A stretch of DNA of 64,000 nt from Metabacillus halosaccharovorans (GTDB lineage: Bacteria; Bacillota; Bacilli; Bacillales; Bacillaceae): the NCBI RefSeq assembly GCF_002019635.1, contig NZ_KV917371.1, positions 1,904,001-1,968,000 of the forward strand, read 5' to 3'. Shown piece after piece: positions 1 to 8,353 of this stretch. Each line of letters starts with the position of its first letter. Position 1 is the stretch's first letter. Position numbers and translations under genes: made by a program. The notes under the pieces were generated by a model. That model made no database searches. It saw nothing but the letters and a program-made list of their open reading frames with translations, and was not told the DNA's origin.

Positions 1-39
1 GGAATTGGTATAATGAAGAAAAAATAACGGAGCGATGAT

Positions 40-1578
40 ATGGCGTTTGAACAGGATTTTGTCTATTGGTCATTGGTTGAACAATTAGTTGTTGACCAAA
101 ATTATTCGATTTTAGCAATATCACAGGATGGAAATGAAATGATCCTGCAGCCTTATCGAAAAAAGCAATATTCTATTATTCGATTAAGAAGAGCTGATGT
201 TGACTGGGGAAATACACTTGCAGTAGATATTGAACAAGCGGGAAAGCGATTTGAACAATTAGTAAAAAATGGAGTAAGAGGACCAATAACAGTTTTAAAT
301 ATTTACTTTTCACCTTTAGCTCCGGTAGACGATTATCCTGAGGTCTTTGTAAAAGGATATAGCGGAGGACGTAAAGGGAATATTGATATTACTTCCATGA
401 TGATAAGAAATGATAATCTTGAAGAAAGCATGGAGAAGATTCAACAGGCAATGTCAATTCAATTAGACATCGAAAACATACTCGACGATAAAGAGATAAA
501 TTCGGAGGATATTCAGTCTATACGAACAAAGGTTATTACTCATCAGAAAGAAATGAGGGATGCTGAAAGAAAGTTATTTCAAAATGGGAAACCATTCTTC
601 ACTAACGTTTTTTTAGCACTCCAGATTGTTATGTTTCTTGTTTTAGAGCTTAATGGAGGAAGTACAAATACTGAAACATTAATACAGTATGGTGCTAAGT
701 TTAATCCTCTTATCTATGAAGGTGAATGGTGGCGTTTTGTTTCTCCAATTCTCTTACATATAGGTTTTATACATTTACTTATGAATAGCTTTGCTTTGTT
801 TTACATAGGACCAGCTGTAGAACGTGCATATGGAAAATGGAAATTCTTGTTCATTTATTTAGTTGCTGGTGTTTCAGGTTCAATTGTCAGCTTTGCATTT
901 AGTCCGTTTCTATCAGCAGGAGCCTCAGGAGCTATTTTTGGGTGTTTTGGGGCTTTGTTATATCTTGCTGTATACAATCGGAAAGTTTTTTTTAGAACAA
1001 TGGGCTCTAACTTATTAATAGTTGTGGGGATTAATTTAGCCTTAGGCTTTGTCATTCCTAATATTGATAATGCTGGTCATATTGGAGGATTAATTGGCGG
1101 CTTTTTAGCTGCGCTTATTGTACAGCTACCACATCAGAAAAAAGTGTTGATTAGACTAATTGGGATTGTTGGCACAGTTGTGCTCTTATTTGGATTGTTT
1201 CAATACGGAATGAGCCAAGCAAAGGAGCAATATCCTGAATATATTGCATTACAAGGTCAAGAACTTATTCAAAATGAGAAGTTTGAAGAAGCTTATCGAT
1301 ACCTTAGTAAATCTATTTCTAATGATCATAACTCAAATGATGTCATATTTTTAGCTTCGGTAGCAGCCATCCAATTGCAAAAGTATGATGAAGCAATCGA
1401 TTATCTGCAACGTATCATTTCAGTTGATGACAGCTACCATCAAGCACATTATAATCTAGCGCTTTTATACACTAATCAGCAAAATATTGATCAAGCGATT
1501 GAAGAAGTCACAAAAGCATTAAAATATGATCCGGATAATAAAAAATATCAAGCGTTGAAAGATGAATTAACTCGCTAA
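40..1578 (+). CDS. gluP: Rhomboid intramembrane serine protease GluP (YqgP-like) with TPR tail
   Basis: Membrane protease of the rhomboid family, 512 aa, close to the usual length of the Bacillus GluP/YqgP proteins. The N-terminal ~190 residues are soluble. The membrane domain follows (about 190-395) with the catalytic Ser296 in a GASGA motif and the partner His347 in an AGHIGG motif. The C-terminal ~110 residues form tetratricopeptide repeats that probably bind partner proteins. The reaction is cleavage of membrane proteins within the bilayer; in B. subtilis the family is linked to magnesium-transporter quality control. It is the first complete gene of the window and converges on the minus-strand gene that overlaps its last codon. 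The bases before it (1-39) may hold the last codons of an upstream gene but are too short to assign. Confidence 0.93.
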   Translation: MAFEQDFVYWSLVEQLVVDQNYSILAISQDGNEMILQPYRKKQYSIIRLRRADVDWGNTLAVDIEQAGKRFEQLVKNGVRGPITVLNIYFSPLAPVDDYPEVFVKGYSGGRKGNIDITSMMIRNDNLEESMEKIQQAMSIQLDIENILDDKEINSEDIQSIRTKVITHQKEMRDAERKLFQNGKPFFTNVFLALQIVMFLVLELNGGSTNTETLIQYGAKFNPLIYEGEWWRFVSPILLHIGFIHLLMNSFALFYIGPAVERAYGKWKFLFIYLVAGVSGSIVSFAFSPFLSAGASGAIFGCFGALLYLAVYNRKVFFRTMGSNLLIVVGINLALGFVIPNIDNAGHIGGLIGGFLAALIVQLPHQKKVLIRLIGIVGTVVLLFGLFQYGMSQAKEQYPEYIALQGQELIQNEKFEEAYRYLSKSISNDHNSNDVIFLASVAAIQLQKYDEAIDYLQRIISVDDSYHQAHYNLALLYTNQQNIDQAIEEVTKALKYDPDNKKYQALKDELTR

Positions 1579-2444
1579 TTGTTGATATTTTGAATGAACT
1601 TAAAAGGTGTTCCATCTTCAGATTGAATGATAACAATTAAATGAGAACGATCCTTTGCAAAAAGAAGGAGAGGCATTGTACTACCAATTGGTTCAATGAT
1701 CTTTCCTTCTTTTGTTTTTAGACCTAAAAAGTAATTTTTATATAGACCTTCCCACAAACTACCAATTATCTCTTGAGTTTTTTCTTCAGAAAATCCCGGT
1801 AATGGACGAGTTTGATAATGAGCAAGCTCAACAAGGGGAATTGGACTGTATTGATTTATATCAATTTTGAAATGTTGAAGTAATTCATTCCAGCTAAATT
1901 CTAAATGTTGTTCTGCTACTTTATCTAGGATATCCTTCCACTCTTGTTCTTCTTCTGTTTGAGGTGTTTTAAATGAAAAGAGTTTGGTAAATTCTGAATC
2001 AATGACATACAGATGGTCAGTGGACATTTTTTGGACACTTCGTATTTCATCTTCATTCAAGTGAACTTCACCGTAATGCAAACTTATCGCTTCGTAGTGG
2101 CTGCTGTCTTCTCCGCTTACTTTATTGAACTGTGCCAGCTTTTGGCTTTGGTCTTCCCATTCTGATAGAGTTTTTACAAGTTTCCCGTCTGAAAAGAGAA
2201 GAGATAAGTCTTGTCTTAGAAAGGCTTGTTTATCAGTAATCGATGTTACGTCCCACTCGATTATGTACTCATCATCATCTTTCTTGCCAACAAATTGTAA
2301 TAGAGTAGAAGCTTTTGTAAATGAAACTGTATCAGTTATAGGGAAAAAAATAATACTCTCACGTGCATTTTGCCCTTTAAAAAAATATAGAAACATAGAT
2401 GTACATAAGGCAAGAAGGATCAATACCATCCATTTTTTCTTCAT
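1575..2444 (-). CDS. Membrane-anchored protein of unknown function
   Basis: I do not recognise this protein. From the ATG at 2444, which has a GGAGTG ribosome site seven bases upstream, it is 289 aa: a short basic N-terminus, one hydrophobic segment (about residues 5-22) acting as signal or anchor, then a hydrophilic, charge-rich extracellular part without cysteines. It is convergent with gluP and shares its last four bases with it. Its position between gluP and a spore germination gene offers no clear functional link. A start three codons further upstream is also open but lies too close to the ribosome site. Confidence 0.7.
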   Translation of the reverse strand: MKKKWMVLILLALCTSMFLYFFKGQNARESIIFFPITDTVSFTKASTLLQFVGKKDDDEYIIEWDVTSITDKQAFLRQDLSLLFSDGKLVKTLSEWEDQSQKLAQFNKVSGEDSSHYEAISLHYGEVHLNEDEIRSVQKMSTDHLYVIDSEFTKLFSFKTPQTEEEQEWKDILDKVAEQHLEFSWNELLQHFKIDINQYSPIPLVELAHYQTRPLPGFSEEKTQEIIGSLWEGLYKNYFLGLKTKEGKIIEPIGSTMPLLLFAKDRSHLIVIIQSEDGTPFKFIQNINN

Positions 2445-2594
2445 TTCAATCACTCCGGGAAAGACAGGTTGCTAAAGTTTATGTGCAAATGTACGAATAT
2501 ATGAGTACAAGCTGGAAAGAAAATATACAGGTATGTTTTACCAAATTTCCGTCAATGATGAGTAACAAATAGTGAAACGAAATGGAGTAAACAA

Positions 2595-4058
2595 ATGTCT
2601 TATGAAGTTGATAAAAAAATAGCGACAAAAAGTTTACAAGAAAATACAGCTTATTTAAGCGAACGTCTGGGAGTTAAAAAAAGCTTTGACGTGATCCAAT
2701 TAGATGTTGAGTATGCCGGGCGTGAAATGGCTTTATTCATGGTTGATGGGTTTGTTAAGGATGATATTCTTCATTACTTAATGAAATATTTATCCGAACT
2801 GACACCGGAACAAATTGAAGAACATACACTTGAAAAATTACTAAAAACGTATATTCCTTATGTTGAAATTGATAAAACAGATGATTTAAATACTGTTGTG
2901 CAAACAGTTTTAGCAGGCCCAACAGCTCTCGTTATTGATGGGATCGATCAAATTATCTTAATTGATGCCCGTACATATCCTGTACGAGGTCCTCAAGAGC
3001 CTGATATGGAACGTGTTGTCCGCGGATCAAGAGATGGTTATGTCGAAACAATTGTATTTAACACAGCCTTAACTAGGAGACGGGTAAGAGACCGGTCGTT
3101 AAGGATGGAATATTTACAGGTGGGACGACGATCAAAAACAGATGTGGTTGTTTGTTATTTAGAAGATATCGCAGATTTGTCACATGTAGAAGACTTAAAG
3201 AATTCTTTGCAGGCAATTGACACAGATGGTCTTCCAATGGGTGAAAAAACAATAGAAGAATTTATTTCAGGTAGGCATTTAAATCCGTATCCTGTTGTAA
3301 GATATACAGAAAGACCTGATACTGCGGCAGCACATCTTTATGAAGGTCATGTAATAGTTTTTGTTGATGGTTCACCAAGTGCCCTTATTACTCCTACAAC
3401 ATTCTGGCATCATTTACAGCATGCTGAGGAATATCGAAACAAACCCATAGTAGGGGCTTATTTGCGAATTGTTCGATTTATTGCCGTATGGGCATCAATT
3501 TTCATTTTGCCGCTTTGGTATTTATTAGCGAAACATCAGGAACTATTGCCCGATAATATAAAATATATCGGGATAGAGGATGCGGGTCAGGTCCCATTAC
3601 TTGTACAATTTTTGCTAATTGAATTAGGAATAGATATCCTGAGGATGGCTGCTATACATACACCATCATCCTTAGCTACTGCATTGGGATTAGTGGCAGC
3701 CCTAATGGTTGGTCAAGTAGCCGTTGAGGTAGGGTTGCTTACAAATGAAGTTATTCTGTATTTGGCCATTGCAGCGATAGGTACATTTGCAACTCCTAGT
3801 TATGAGTTAGGTCTGGCTAATAGAATATATCGAATCATTTTATTAATTTTTACTGCTTGGTTGGGTATAATTGGTTTTGTTGTTGGAATTACAGGGTGGA
3901 TCATTATGCTTTCACGTATGAAATCATTTAATGTACCTTACTTATATCCATTTATTCCATTTAACTATCGGGCAATGCGGGATGTATTATTTCGCGCACC
4001 AATGCCATTGAAAAACAGAAGACCACCGTTCTTGCATCCCCAGGATCCGGACAGGTAA
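2595..4058 (+). CDS. SpoVAF-like GerA-family spore germination protein
   Basis: This 487-aa protein belongs to the GerA/SpoVAF family of spore inner-membrane proteins. The N-terminal ~290 residues are soluble. About five membrane segments follow between residues 290 and 445. The sequence ends in a short basic tail with KNRRPPFLHPQDPDR, and the PYPVVRYTERPD stretch before the membrane part is typical of SpoVAF. The B. subtilis homologue ends the spoVA operon and acts with a partner as an accessory channel in germination. Here it stands alone, outside any spoVA operon, with a terminator 80 bases downstream, so it may be an orphan paralogue. Expression in the forespore is expected from the family; I could not identify a convincing sporulation promoter. 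Confidence 0.85.
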   Translation: MSYEVDKKIATKSLQENTAYLSERLGVKKSFDVIQLDVEYAGREMALFMVDGFVKDDILHYLMKYLSELTPEQIEEHTLEKLLKTYIPYVEIDKTDDLNTVVQTVLAGPTALVIDGIDQIILIDARTYPVRGPQEPDMERVVRGSRDGYVETIVFNTALTRRRVRDRSLRMEYLQVGRRSKTDVVVCYLEDIADLSHVEDLKNSLQAIDTDGLPMGEKTIEEFISGRHLNPYPVVRYTERPDTAAAHLYEGHVIVFVDGSPSALITPTTFWHHLQHAEEYRNKPIVGAYLRIVRFIAVWASIFILPLWYLLAKHQELLPDNIKYIGIEDAGQVPLLVQFLLIELGIDILRMAAIHTPSSLATALGLVAALMVGQVAVEVGLLTNEVILYLAIAAIGTFATPSYELGLANRIYRIILLIFTAWLGIIGFVVGITGWIIMLSRMKSFNVPYLYPFIPFNYRAMRDVLFRAPMPLKNRRPPFLHPQDPDR

Positions 4059-4067
4059 CTTATATAT

Positions 4068-4117
4068 CAAAAGGCAGGCTCAACTATAATTAACGGGTTC
4101 GGTTTTCGAGTACAAAA
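4068..4117. repeat. Left arm of a ~50-bp inverted repeat
   Basis: Ten bases after the spoVAF-like stop codon begins a sequence (CAAAAGGCAGGCTCA, then CGGGTTCGGTTTT, then AGTACAAA) that recurs in reverse complement at 6247-6296 with only a few mismatches and a one-base length difference. The two arms bound a 2.2-kb segment with a small membrane protein gene and a decayed transposase gene. No target duplication is visible outside the arms. Confidence 0.8.
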
Positions 4118-4121
4118 ACTT

Positions 4122-4276
4122 AATTCGCACACTAATTAGCAGTCCAATTCGTAACTGAATTGGACTGCTTCTTTTTGTTGATATAGCGGGCAATTATGTA
4201 CGTTCTATGCTGTTTTAGCACTTGAATTCGCCCCCCTTTTTGCAGAGTGACAGAAGTTATTGTCAGCGTGCGAATT
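4122..4276. repeat. Small MITE-like segment with 12-bp terminal inverted repeats
   Basis: The segment begins with AATTCGCACACT and ends with AGCGTGCGAATT, inverted copies matching at 11 of 12 positions. It contains no open frame, only the hairpin at 4138-4169. Size and ends resemble a miniature inverted-repeat element, but I see no target-site duplication. With the adjoining repeat arm it fills the 340 bases between the spoVAF-like gene and the next gene. Confidence 0.3.
4138..4177 (+). terminator. Rho-independent terminator after the spoVAF-like gene
   Basis: Perfect 13-bp stem (AGCAGTCCAATTC pairing with GAATTGGACTGCT) with a six-base loop, followed by a T-rich run. It lies 80 bases beyond the spoVAF-like stop codon in the right orientation. 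Confidence 0.8.
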
Positions 4277-4398
4277 GGTATGTTGAAAACAGAAAACAGG
4301 TTTCTGGATATTTATGTTAAAATGGTGTATAGGCTTATTCAACTAACGATGCAGGTTAGCATTACACGACATAAATAAAAATATATGGAGGTCTAGTT

Positions 4399-4683
4399 AT
4401 GTGGGTAATATTTGGGATTATTGCAATAGTAACAACTTTTATAAATCTTTATATGTATAAAGCAGGAAAGGATTATAAGCTCGCTATGGCGATGGCATTA
4501 TCATTTACAGCATTAACAATTTGTGCAGATTACAGTTATCTAACTCGGTGGGTAAAAGCGGAAGATTGGGCGGCTTTATCGGATGTAATACCTGGTATGG
4601 CAAGGGCATTTTGGTTTTTGACAATTGTTTCTATCTTACTAAATATAGCACCCATATTTTTAGAACGGAAACGTAAGAAATAA
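4399..4683 (+). CDS. Small integral membrane protein of unknown function
   Basis: This 94-aa protein has three likely membrane segments (about residues 2-20, 28-46 and 67-88) and a basic tail (ERKRKK), which places the C-terminus in the cytoplasm. A good ribosome site (GGAGG) lies nine bases before the ATG. I do not recognise the family. It sits inside the segment bounded by the inverted repeat arms, upstream of and convergent with the decayed transposase gene, so it may have travelled with that segment. Confidence 0.65.
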   Translation: MWVIFGIIAIVTTFINLYMYKAGKDYKLAMAMALSFTALTICADYSYLTRWVKAEDWAALSDVIPGMARAFWFLTIVSILLNIAPIFLERKRKK

Positions 4684-4842
4684 TGACTTATTGTGTAAGT
4701 CTGTATGTATAACTACCATGAAAATTAACTTCTGTAATAAATTGAAAAAGGCAATACTGAAGAAGACGCAGCTCATTCGTTTTTTTAAAAAGAGGAGAGC
4801 GCCAATTTCATTGATCTATGTTAATTAATAAATTGGTCTGGA

Positions 4843-5851
4843 TTAAGAAGCTTTAGGTTCTTCGAGCGTAACGGTGTATCCTAAACTTTCGAGTCGTCTC
4901 AGTGAATGTCGAACAATTGATTGTTGTCTCTGCTTATCAAAGTAGTCTTCGCCTAAGTCTACATACATTTCTTTTCGGGTTAAGAGATAATAAGAGATAC
5001 GGTAACATTGCGTGAGCGACTACAATACCAGCACGATTCTTGCCTTTTCGTGATGCTGTACGCCAATACAGTGCTCCGAGATAGTTTTTTGATCCTCTAA
5101 CTGAATGAGCTGCTTCGGTTAACGCCGATCTTTTAGTTTTAGCCGATTTTCTTTTTCCTGCACTTTCGTTTTGCCCAGGAACTAATCCTGCCCAAGAACG
5201 TTTTAACATGAGACGTTGATGTGAATTGATATAGCCTCTTAGGGCGAGTTCAAGCTCTTCTTTCTTCTTTTTCATAGTGCGTCGAGCAAAGTTTGCTAGT
5301 TTTTCAGGATCCTCCTCATCATCAGCTATGGCATCGAGCATATCACGAGCCGAAACACCCAGAACGTCGGAAACAACAGATCCCAATTTAATGTTTGCAC
5401 CTTCTAACACCTTCTGGATTCTGTTATGTTGCCTGGCTCGTTCTTCAATAATACTTCGGCGATAGCGAACTAGCTCACGCAGTTCACGTTGATTTCGATC
5501 TGGAATATAACTTGCTTTGAGTAGTCCGTGGCGAAGAAGTTTGGCAATCCATTCTGCATCTTTCACATCTGTTTTGCGTCCAGGTACTGCCTTCATATGT
5601 TGGGCATTCACTACTAGAAATTCAATATCCTCAGCCTTTAGTAAATTCACAATAGGTTTCCAATAAACACTTGTGCTTTCCATTGCGACATGGGTACAGT
5701 TATGTTGTTTAATCCAGTTAACCAACTGTAATAGAAATACAGTTTTAGTAGAAAACGTTTGAATCTCCTTTCCTTCAGCTGTCATAACACAGGCAGTAAT
5801 ATTGTCCTTATGGACATCCATACCGCATGCTCTTTCAATGACTACATCCAT
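4843..5851 (-). pseudogene. IS110-family transposase (DEDD recombinase), broken
   Basis: The N-terminal half is well preserved: ACGMDVHKDN carries the first catalytic Asp of the RuvC-like domain, MESTS the Glu, and GRKTDVKDAEW the last acidic pair. Two lesions follow. First, LMLKR runs directly into SWAGLVPGQNESAGKRKS, so the roughly 80-90 residues that normally separate these parts (helical linker and start of the Tnp20 domain) are missing, and a few residues after KSAKTK are also gone. Second, a frameshift near 5000 moves the natural C-terminus (YYLLTRKEMYVDLGEDYF and on to EEPKAS) into another frame that stops at 4843. The start at 5851 (MDVVIERACG) has a ribosome site; an earlier start is unlikely. 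The gene should be inactive. Confidence 0.85.
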
Positions 5852-5869
5852 TGAAAACATCCTTTCTAC

Positions 5870-6110
5870 GGCGATCACTATAATTAGAGGCTGGTGCAAC
5901 AACCAGAATTAGGATTAATCTACCATGTGTGCTTCCCGTAAGGGAGTGACAGTCAGTGGTGCACCGTGGTCGGTGGAGTCAGACTAACGGATGGGCTCTA
6001 ACGCACCATAGTTCAGCGACCTTCCTCTCCCAGCCGTAGAATCAGTATTGACGGTTAGTGACCATTTTCATTCTCTGTGGTAAAGCGATGATTTTTGCGC
6101 TTCATGGATG
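5870..6110 (-). ncRNA. Candidate IS110 bridge-RNA region upstream of the broken transposase
   Basis: IS110 elements carry, in the non-coding end before the recombinase, a structured guide (bridge) RNA. The stretch here lies in that position and orientation, is clearly richer in G and C than its surroundings, has several self-complementary pieces (for example TGTGCTTCCCGTAAGGGAGTGAC) and no open frame. Family knowledge and position support this, not a verified fold. The bases between it and 6153 show nothing else I recognise. Confidence 0.4.
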
Positions 6111-6152
6111 GCTAACGGGTGCTTATCTTCAATAACGTGCTACTATAAAGAA

Positions 6153-6184
6153 AGCTCAGAGCATAATGGCTCCGAGCCTTTTTT
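6153..6184. terminator. Hairpin terminator between IS110 remnant and cstA-like gene
   Basis: GCTCAGAGC pairs with GCTCCGAGC and is followed on the plus strand by CTTTTTTG. Read on the minus strand it is GGCTCGGAGC-loop-GCTCTGAGC followed by TTTCTTTAT, so it could also end the cstA-like transcript, whose stop codon lies about 110 bases upstream on that strand. Confidence 0.6.
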
Positions 6185-6246
6185 GTGCTAATTTTACTGC
6201 TAAAGTGTTCTGATAATTCAACTGGAAAAAGCATTGCAAATTCGCA

Positions 6247-6296
6247 GTTTGTACTTCAAAACCGAACCCGTTAAACTATAATGAGCCTGCCTTTTG
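6247..6296. repeat. Right arm of the ~50-bp inverted repeat
   Basis: Reverse complement of the arm at 4068-4117. It begins two bases from the stop codon of the cstA-like gene, so each arm lies immediately downstream of a coding sequence. Confidence 0.8.
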
Positions 6297-6297
6297 T

Positions 6298-7728
6298 TTA
6301 AGCTGCTTTTTCAAAAGGTATAGGATTATTTTTATGACGTTTCAGCTGGATTAAGAACCAGATAAATACAGCTAAAAAGATAAATGCACCGCAAATCATT
6401 GAAGTTTGATAAGAAAGTTGGAACCCTTCAGGTGCATAAAAGATATAAGATCCTGTGACAGCTGTCATAAAGAATGCTGGAACAGTGGATATCCAATGAA
6501 ACTTCCCGTTTTTCAATAAGTACATGGCTGCTGTCCATAACATAACTGTTGCAACAACCTGGTTTGTCCATCCAACATAACGCCATAAAAATGTGTAATC
6601 CATTTGTGTTAATAAATAAGTTGGAACAACTACTGGAATCGTCATAAGAACAGTTTTCATTTTTGAATCAAAATTACCGAACTTACTTACTAATTCGACA
6701 AGCATCATTCGTGATGAACGTAAAGCTGTATCGCCAGTTGTAATAGGTAAAATGATAACCCCTAAAATCGCTAATATTCCTCCAAATTGTCCTAACGTTG
6801 TTTTGCTAATTTCATTGACAACCCCAGCAGTTCCACCCTCTGCAAGTGCTCCTTGAAGCCCGTCGGTACCTCCAAAGAAAGTCATTCCAGCGGCAGCCCA
6901 TATTAATGCGATAATTCCTTCAGCAACCATTGCACCGAAGAAAACTCTTCTGCCATCACTTTCTTTTTTAAGTGTACGGGCCAAAATCGGACTTTGTGTA
7001 CTGTGAAAGCCAGATATTGCACCACAAGATATTGTAACCATTAAAAGAGGCCAAACAGGAATTTCTCCAGGATGCAGATTTTCGAAAGTAAGATTAGGGA
7101 TCGAATGATCCATAAAAAATAAGGCAAAGCCAATTGACACAGCCATAATAATTAAAATAAAACCAAAAATAGGATAAATCTTTCCAATCAATTTGTTTAT
7201 TGGAAGTACAGCAGCTAAAACAAAATAAACAAAGATAAGCAATAATGAAGATGAATAGCTTAAAGGAGTAAGCTGTTCAACCAATTGTGCAGGACCAGCT
7301 GTAAATGCAGCTGCAACTAATATCATCAGAATGATTGAAACAATATTAATAACCGTTTTTACCGTATTTCCTAAATACCGGCCAACTAGTGTGGGATATT
7401 GCTCACCACCATGTTTAATTGAAAGCATCCCGGAAAAATAATCATGGACAGCACCTGCAAATAAACAGCCAATTACGATCCAAATAAATGCAACAGGACC
7501 ATATAAAGCCCCCATAATGGCTCCGAAGATAGGTCCAAGCCCTGCAATATTTAAAAGTTGAATCAAGGAAGCCTTCCACCAGCTCATTGGCATATAATCC
7601 AAGCCATCTGTTTTTGTGAAGGCAGGAGTGATCCGGGTGTCATCTATTCCAAAAACTCTCTCAACTACTTTTGAATATATGAAATATCCTGCAATTAATA
7701 ATACTACTGATAATAGGAATGTAGCCAT
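6298..7728 (-). CDS. CstA-family carbon-starvation membrane transporter
   Basis: This 476-aa polytopic membrane protein of the CstA family has more than ten hydrophobic segments. The early region SWWKASLIQLLNIAGLGPIFG and the later SGFHSTQSPILARTLK and TTGDTALRSSRMM stretches are family hallmarks. Members import pyruvate or peptides when carbon is scarce. It is shorter than the ~600-700-aa enterobacterial type and matches the short Bacillota form. A ribosome site (GGGGGAA) lies before the ATG at 7728. It is a single-gene unit on the minus strand, divergent from yqgQ-glcK. Confidence 0.88.
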   Translation of the reverse strand: MATFLLSVVLLIAGYFIYSKVVERVFGIDDTRITPAFTKTDGLDYMPMSWWKASLIQLLNIAGLGPIFGAIMGALYGPVAFIWIVIGCLFAGAVHDYFSGMLSIKHGGEQYPTLVGRYLGNTVKTVINIVSIILMILVAAAFTAGPAQLVEQLTPLSYSSSLLLIFVYFVLAAVLPINKLIGKIYPIFGFILIIMAVSIGFALFFMDHSIPNLTFENLHPGEIPVWPLLMVTISCGAISGFHSTQSPILARTLKKESDGRRVFFGAMVAEGIIALIWAAAGMTFFGGTDGLQGALAEGGTAGVVNEISKTTLGQFGGILAILGVIILPITTGDTALRSSRMMLVELVSKFGNFDSKMKTVLMTIPVVVPTYLLTQMDYTFLWRYVGWTNQVVATVMLWTAAMYLLKNGKFHWISTVPAFFMTAVTGSYIFYAPEGFQLSYQTSMICGAFIFLAVFIWFLIQLKRHKNNPIPFEKAA

Positions 7729-7972
7729 TTGTGTTCCCCCTCACGATACACGTTGTAATAGGTAACATTATTTTAAACTTGTATTTATCAAAATTCAATA
7801 TATTTTTTAGAAAAAATAAATTATTCAGAAAAATTTATAGATACTTAATTTTATTGATGTCGAAAGTATGGTTTTTTATGGATTGTGGAGATCTTTAGTA
7901 TATCGAAATATTATTAAAAGGAAATAAGAAAAATATATTCATCAATTAACAAGTATATTTTTAAACGTTTTC

Positions 7973-8000
7973 TTGACGCTTCGTTGTTTTTCTTTATACT
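7973..8000 (+). promoter_or_regulatory. Sigma-A-type promoter for yqgQ-glcK
   Basis: TTGACG, a 16-base spacer, then TATACT, ending 60 bases before the yqgQ start. The rest of the 332-base divergent region between the cstA-like gene and yqgQ is AT-rich. An imperfect cre-like AAACGTTTTC lies just upstream of the -35 box but is too degenerate to call. Confidence 0.55.
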
Positions 8001-8060
8001 TTATAGTAGTACTAAATTAATAGTGTAAAAGTGATTTTTCAGATTGAAGTAGGTGATCAT

Positions 8061-8255
8061 GTGAATACCATTTATGATGTACAACAACTGTTGAAAAAGT
8101 TCGGCACGATCATATACATAGGTGACCGTATAGCTGATTTAGAGCTTATGGAGGATGAAGTTAAGCAATTGTATCAATCTGGTCTTATCGAACCAAAGGT
8201 TTACCAAATGGCTATCCTTCTTCTTAGACAAGAAATCCAAAGCTTGAAACGGTAG
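8061..8255 (+). CDS. yqgQ: YqgQ family small protein
   Basis: A 64-aa soluble protein of the DUF910/YqgQ family, placed directly upstream of glucokinase as in B. subtilis. I chose the GTG at 8061, giving the family's usual N-terminus (MNTIYDVQQLLKK-type) with an AGGTGAT ribosome site just upstream; the open frame continues 30 bases further upstream without a better site. The fold is known to be a small helical bundle. The function is unknown, though constant linkage to glcK suggests a role in sugar metabolism. About 100 bases separate it from glcK. Confidence 0.85.
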   Translation: MNTIYDVQQLLKKFGTIIYIGDRIADLELMEDEVKQLYQSGLIEPKVYQMAILLLRQEIQSLKR

Positions 8256-8353
8256 TAAAAAGAGATCATTTATAATGAGAGTAACATTCCAAAAAGAAAT
8301 GTGAAAACGTTTGCTAGAGGATCTATATATAATAGTAGGAAAAGGTGATGGAA

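Larger units (their letters stand above)
4843..6110 (-). mobile_element. Decayed IS110-family insertion sequence (ends not resolved)
   Basis: The element consists of a broken IS110-type recombinase gene and the comparatively GC-rich, structured non-coding stretch upstream of it, as in intact IS110 members. I see no terminal inverted repeats, as expected for this family, so the outer limits are approximate. Confidence 0.65.

Noticed and set aside
2125-2475. Plus-strand open frame of 116 codons
   Set aside because: Antisense to the membrane-anchored protein gene; no ribosome site and unnatural composition.
7955-7975. Catabolite-response (cre) element upstream of yqgQ
   Set aside because: AAACGTTTTC resembles part of a cre but misses several conserved positions of the full motif.
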